A stretch of 64,000 nt of DNA. It comes from DATMXT01 sp963662765 (lineage in GTDB: Bacteria; Bacillota; Clostridia; Oscillospirales; Feifaniaceae). Under the pieces are notes generated by a model. The model searched no databases and was not told where the DNA came from. It was given only the letters and a program-made list of their open reading frames with translations. Location: positions 1-64,000 of the forward strand of contig CAXXUP010000008.1 of the NCBI GenBank assembly GCA_963662765.2, read 5' to 3'. Below, piece by piece: positions 60,993 through 64,000 of the stretch (positions are counted from its first letter, which is position 1; each line of letters starts with the position of its first letter). Both the position numbers and the translations under genes were made by a program.

Positions 60993-61907
60993 ATGGACAT
61001 TGTCGCGGGGCTTATACGCAGCATACTGGAAGAGGGTTTCATCTACGGTATCGTGGCGGTTGGAGTCTGCATCACCTATCGGGTGCTGGACTTTCCCGAC
61101 CTGTCTGTCGATGGCACCTTCCCGCTGGGGACCTGCGTCACGGCAGCCCTCATTGCGGCGGGCTGGAGTCCGTGGGCGGCATGCCTTATCGCCTTTGCCT
61201 GCGGGGCTGCCGCCGGGTGCATGACGGGACTGCTGCATGTGAGGCTTCACATCACCGACCTGCTCTCCGGCATTTTAACCATGATCTCCATGTGGAGTGT
61301 CAACCTCGTCATCACGGGGGGCCGTGCTGTCGTCCAGTTTTACGGCAAGGACACCATTTACACGACGGGCCCCGCTATGCTGCTGCAGGGAAATCTGCGG
61401 ATATACCGAGTGCTGATCGTCGCCGCCCTTGTCTGCATCGCCGTGAAGTTTGCCGTAGACGGCTACCTAAAAACCAAGTCGGGGCTGTTGCTCCGGGCGG
61501 CGGGCGACAATCCGCAGTATGTCGTCTCGCTCGGGCTTGACCCTGGTAAGATGAAAATCCTCGGCCTTGCCATCGGCAACGGCTGTACGGCATTAGCTGG
61601 CAGCGTGCTTGCCCAACAGGCCGAGTCCGCCAACATACAGTCGGGCACCGGCATGGTGGTCATGGCGCTTGCGGCCGTCATCATAGGAAACAGCCTGTTT
61701 GGGCGGCTGAGTTTCGTCCGGGCGACGACGGCGGCGGTGCTGGGGTCTATCATCTATAAGGCCTGCCTCTCGGTCGCCATGCAGCTGGGGCTGCCCACCA
61801 ACTACCTCAAACTGCTGATGGCGGTGCTCTTCACCGCCGCCTTGGTATCGAACAACTATTACGCGGACAGGAGGAAAAAGAGATATGCCGATAAGCTGCA
61901 CGCCTGA
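60993..61907 (+). CDS. trpY: TrpY-like ABC transporter permease
   Basis: A 304-residue integral permease of the branched-chain/TrpY type with about eight helices. Landmarks are LEEGFIYGIVAVGVCITYRV, DFPDLSVDGTFPLGTCVTAA, GLLHVRLHITDLLSGILTMI, LLLRAAGDNPQYVVSLGLDP (a cytoplasmic loop contacting the ATPase) and a final FTAALVSNNYYADRRKKR. It follows trpX by 21 bases and overlaps trpZ by 23 bases, so all three form one operon under the T-box. Confidence 0.85.
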   Translation: MDIVAGLIRSILEEGFIYGIVAVGVCITYRVLDFPDLSVDGTFPLGTCVTAALIAAGWSPWAACLIAFACGAAAGCMTGLLHVRLHITDLLSGILTMISMWSVNLVITGGRAVVQFYGKDTIYTTGPAMLLQGNLRIYRVLIVAALVCIAVKFAVDGYLKTKSGLLLRAAGDNPQYVVSLGLDPGKMKILGLAIGNGCTALAGSVLAQQAESANIQSGTGMVVMALAAVIIGNSLFGRLSFVRATTAAVLGSIIYKACLSVAMQLGLPTNYLKLLMAVLFTAALVSNNYYADRRKKRYADKLHA

Positions 61908-62688
61908 AACGGGCTTTGTCTCTCTGCGGCATATCTACAAGACTTTTAACCAAGGCTTGGCAAGCGAGGTCGTCCTCTTTACCGACTTCAATTTGGAGAT
62001 CGACCGGCAGGCGTTTTTGACTGTCGTGGGCGGCAACGGCTCCGGCAAGACGACCATGCTGGGACTTATCTGCGGGGGTGTCACAGCCGACAGCGGTGAG
62101 GTCTTTTTGGACGGCCACGACATCGGCCGGCAAAAGGAGTACGAGCGGGCTAAGCGCATCGGGAGGGTGTTTCAGGACCCCGCAAAGGGGACTTGCCCCG
62201 CGCTCACCATTTTAGAGAATATGGCACTGGCAGATAGTAAGGGGACACACTACGGGCTTAGCCGTGGCGTCAGCAGGAGCCGGATCGATTTCTTCCGTTC
62301 ACAGCTTGAACTGCTGGGGCTGGGGCTTGAGAATAAACTGCACTTGCGGGCCGACGCCCTCTCAGGCGGCCAGCGGCAGGCTTTGGCACTGCTCATTTGC
62401 ACCCTGTCACCCCTCGAGCTTTTGATTTTGGACGAGCACACCGCAGCCCTCGACCCCCGCTCAAGCGAGACGGTGATGGAGATGACGGGGCGCATCGTGC
62501 AACAAAAAAACCTGACCACCGTCATGGTGACCCACAACTTAAAGCATGCCGCCTCTTACGGCGGGAGGCTCATCATGATGCACCGGGGTGAAATCGCACT
62601 GGATGTCTTGGGTGAGAATAAGGCAGGTCTTTCCGTTAAGGATTTGGCGGAAAAGTTCAGTGAGGTTAGCTTTGAACACCCAAATTAG
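61885..62688 (+). CDS. trpZ: TrpZ-like ABC transporter ATPase
   Basis: A 267-residue ATP-binding subunit. It has Walker A in VVGGNGSGKTTMLGLICGG, a Q-loop in IGRVFQDPAKGTCPALTIL, the signature LSGGQRQALALLICT, Walker B in LLILDEHTAALDPRSSET and the H-loop in VMVTHNLKHAASYGGR. The start has AGGAGG at 10 bases inside trpY. It energises the trpXY pair and ends the operon before a terminator. Confidence 0.92.
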   Translation: MPISCTPETGFVSLRHIYKTFNQGLASEVVLFTDFNLEIDRQAFLTVVGGNGSGKTTMLGLICGGVTADSGEVFLDGHDIGRQKEYERAKRIGRVFQDPAKGTCPALTILENMALADSKGTHYGLSRGVSRSRIDFFRSQLELLGLGLENKLHLRADALSGGQRQALALLICTLSPLELLILDEHTAALDPRSSETVMEMTGRIVQQKNLTTVMVTHNLKHAASYGGRLIMMHRGEIALDVLGENKAGLSVKDLAEKFSEVSFEHPN

Positions 62689-62702
62689 AACCCTACCTTA
62701 AT

Positions 62703-62736
62703 CAAGCGCCCCGAAACAAAAGTTTCGGGGCGCTTG
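62703..62736. terminator. Bidirectional terminator between trpZ and the AbgB-like gene
   Basis: CAAGCGCCCCGAAAC and GTTTCGGGGCGCTTG form a 15-bp stem with loop AAAA, followed at a short distance by a run of seven A or T according to strand. Confidence 0.85.
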
Positions 62737-62749
62737 TAGAAAAAAATGC

Positions 62750-64000
62750 TTATTGTGGCTTTGCGTCCTCGGGCAGTAGGCTCTTATAAGCCTCGCCACC
62801 CGTAGTCTCCACAAAGTCGGCCTTGGCCGCCTCGACAAGGGCAGGGTCGGCAAATAGGTCGAGGGCAGATGCCGTCATGACCTTTGCGGCGTGGTGCATG
62901 CCCTTGTGGGCGATGGAGGACTTGCCCTGTGCCACCAGCTCCCAGCTGTGGGGCACGGTGCCCAAAGCCGAGCAGGCCGAATAGAAAGCGCCGGTGGGTA
63001 CCACCCAGCTGACGTCGGCGAGGTCAGTCGAGCCGCCCGGGCCTTCACTCTTCTTGGGGGGCTTTGTGCAAATGGGCTCTGGCGCCTTGCCGTCCTTTTG
63101 GAACCCTTTGGCGTAAGCGAGCTCCTCTTCGGTATACTGGATGGGCAAGAAAGCATTCTGATAATTGTTTACGAGTTCCCCCAGCGTCTTGTTTGGAATG
63201 AAGTCGGCATATGCGCCGACGATGACAGGCTCTCCCACTTCGACCCCCGCCATGAGGGCAGCGCCCTTTGCGATGTCGCAGATACGGTCATAGACGTCCA
63301 AAACCGTGGCGTTTTTCTTAGCCCGAATGACGTACTGAAGCTTCGCGTTTGCCTGGACGACGTTGGCGGCAAGTCCGCCGACATCATGGAAGGCGTAGTG
63401 GATGCGCACATCGTCCGGCACATGCTCCCGTAGGAACTGGGTGCCGACGTTCATGAGCTCGGCGGCATCGAGCGCACTGCGGCCTTTCTCGGGGGCGGCA
63501 GCGGCGTGGGCGGCCTTTCCTGTAAATGTATAGAAGACGATGACGACGGCAAGCGCAGTGTCCTGTGCCCCGTGCTCATCGTTTGGGTGCCAAGAGAGGG
63601 CGATGTCGACGTCCTTGAAAGCGCCGGCCCTAATCAGGTAAACCTTGCCGCCGCCCCCCTCCTCGGCCGGACAGCCAAGGACCCTCAGGGTGCCTTTTAT
63701 GCCCTCTTTTTCCATAGCGGCCTTGACGGCAGCCGCTGCCTCGACGACAGCGGTGCCTAAGAGCTGATGGCCGCAGCCATGCCCGGGACCGCCTGCGATG
63801 ATGGGCTTACGAACAGTCACGTCGGCCTCCTGGCTCATGCCGTCCAAAGCGTCATACTCCGAGAGCAGCGCAATGACGGGGCTGCCCTCACCGTATTCGG
63901 CACAATAGGCTGTATTCATGCTGTAAGCCGGGTAAGTCACCTTAAAGCCTGCCGCCTTCAGCGCATCGGCATGGAGCTTCGCGGAGGTTGTCTCCTTATA
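62750..64000 (-). CDS. AbgB-like M20 family peptidase (5'-partial at the right edge)
   Basis: Zinc amidohydrolase resembling the p-aminobenzoyl-glutamate hydrolase subunit AbgB. The frame is open to the window end (SAKLHADALKAAGFKV precedes TYPAYSMNTAYCAEYGEGSP), so the start is missing. Visible motifs are LLSEYDALDGMSQEADV, AGGPGHGCGHQLLGTAVVEA (metal His), GCPAEEGGGGKVYLIRAGAF (catalytic Glu), ALSWHPNDEH, and the dimerisation-domain AAHAAAAPEKGRSALDAAEL. The C-terminal half includes GGSTDLADVSWVVPTGAF and the conserved IAHKGMHHAAKVM. About 417 codons are present; little seems missing. Confidence 0.85.
   Translation of the reverse strand, partial: YKETTSAKLHADALKAAGFKVTYPAYSMNTAYCAEYGEGSPVIALLSEYDALDGMSQEADVTVRKPIIAGGPGHGCGHQLLGTAVVEAAAAVKAAMEKEGIKGTLRVLGCPAEEGGGGKVYLIRAGAFKDVDIALSWHPNDEHGAQDTALAVVIVFYTFTGKAAHAAAAPEKGRSALDAAELMNVGTQFLREHVPDDVRIHYAFHDVGGLAANVVQANAKLQYVIRAKKNATVLDVYDRICDIAKGAALMAGVEVGEPVIVGAYADFIPNKTLGELVNNYQNAFLPIQYTEEELAYAKGFQKDGKAPEPICTKPPKKSEGPGGSTDLADVSWVVPTGAFYSACSALGTVPHSWELVAQGKSSIAHKGMHHAAKVMTASALDLFADPALVEAAKADFVETTGGEAYKSLLPEDAKPQ

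Overview
The window does not look like one genome. It reads as three blocks from three unrelated bacteria joined end to end, most likely a mis-assembled metagenomic contig. Block A (1 to about 8.6 kb) is GC-rich and betaproteobacterial, probably Comamonadaceae-like. Block B (about 8.8 to 21.27 kb) is AT-rich and Bacteroidetes: it carries TAnnTTTG promoters and Bacteroidetes-type DnaE, Suf and class II ribonucleotide reductase genes. Block C (about 21.27 to 64 kb) is GC-rich and from a sporulation-lineage clostridium (Firmicutes, Oscillospiraceae-like): it has strong AGGAGG ribosome-binding sites, BofA, a T-box, an FMN riboswitch, ZapA, MreCD and PBP2. All statements about origin rest on base composition, signal sequences and remembered family resemblance, not on a search.

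Block A holds an amino-acid ABC transporter permease, a D-amino-acid-oxidase-fold FAD oxidoreductase, an AapJ-like amino-acid binding protein, a DUF2325 protein, a decayed GMC oxidoreductase carrying a REP-like palindrome, and an OsmC-YcaO fusion protein. Almost every gene is split by single-base indels. Block B holds dnaE, a ThiL-like protein whose catalytic motifs are gone, a suf operon (sufB-pnuC-sufC-sufD), a secreted DUF2147 protein, an intact B12-dependent ribonucleotide reductase and the first half of ispE. The ispE gene is cut at the second junction and runs straight into the cut 3' end of a clostridial surface protein on the other strand.

Block C is mostly intact. From left to right it has: a VWA/Cna-B surface protein; a YihY membrane protein; an Asp/Glu racemase behind a long hairpin; a B3/B4-domain protein and a ketopantoate-reductase-like gene, both broken in homopolymers; a polysaccharide deacetylase followed by a yaaL-like gene and bofA; a leftward gene run (rmuC, LUD, C45 acyltransferase, mtnK, lysA, HD, DUF4392); a peptide-type solute-binding protein, a PHP phosphatase, zapA and a U32 peptidase; a tightly overlapping dut-DUF4321-maf-mreC-mreD-PBP2 cell-shape operon; a transglutaminase lipoprotein divergent from a BTAD regulator; an FMN-riboswitch-controlled riboflavin ECF transporter gene; a divergent GyrB/GyrA-type topoisomerase pair; yebC; an M20 amidohydrolase and an aminotransferase; tRNA-Arg(ACG); a DUF4332 protein; a T-box with a UGG (Trp) specifier in front of a trpXYZ-like ABC transporter; and an AbgB-like M20 peptidase running off the right edge.

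I found no CRISPR array, prophage, insertion sequence with transposase, or convincing undescribed defence or biosynthetic system. The most notable observations are the chimeric structure with a 40-bp perfect palindrome near the first join, the catalytically stripped ThiL paralogue, the pnuC gene inside the suf operon, the Cys/His cluster inserted in the VWA protein, the 16-bp inverted repeat upstream of yebC, the divergent topoisomerase pair, and the Trp T-box/trpXYZ pairing.
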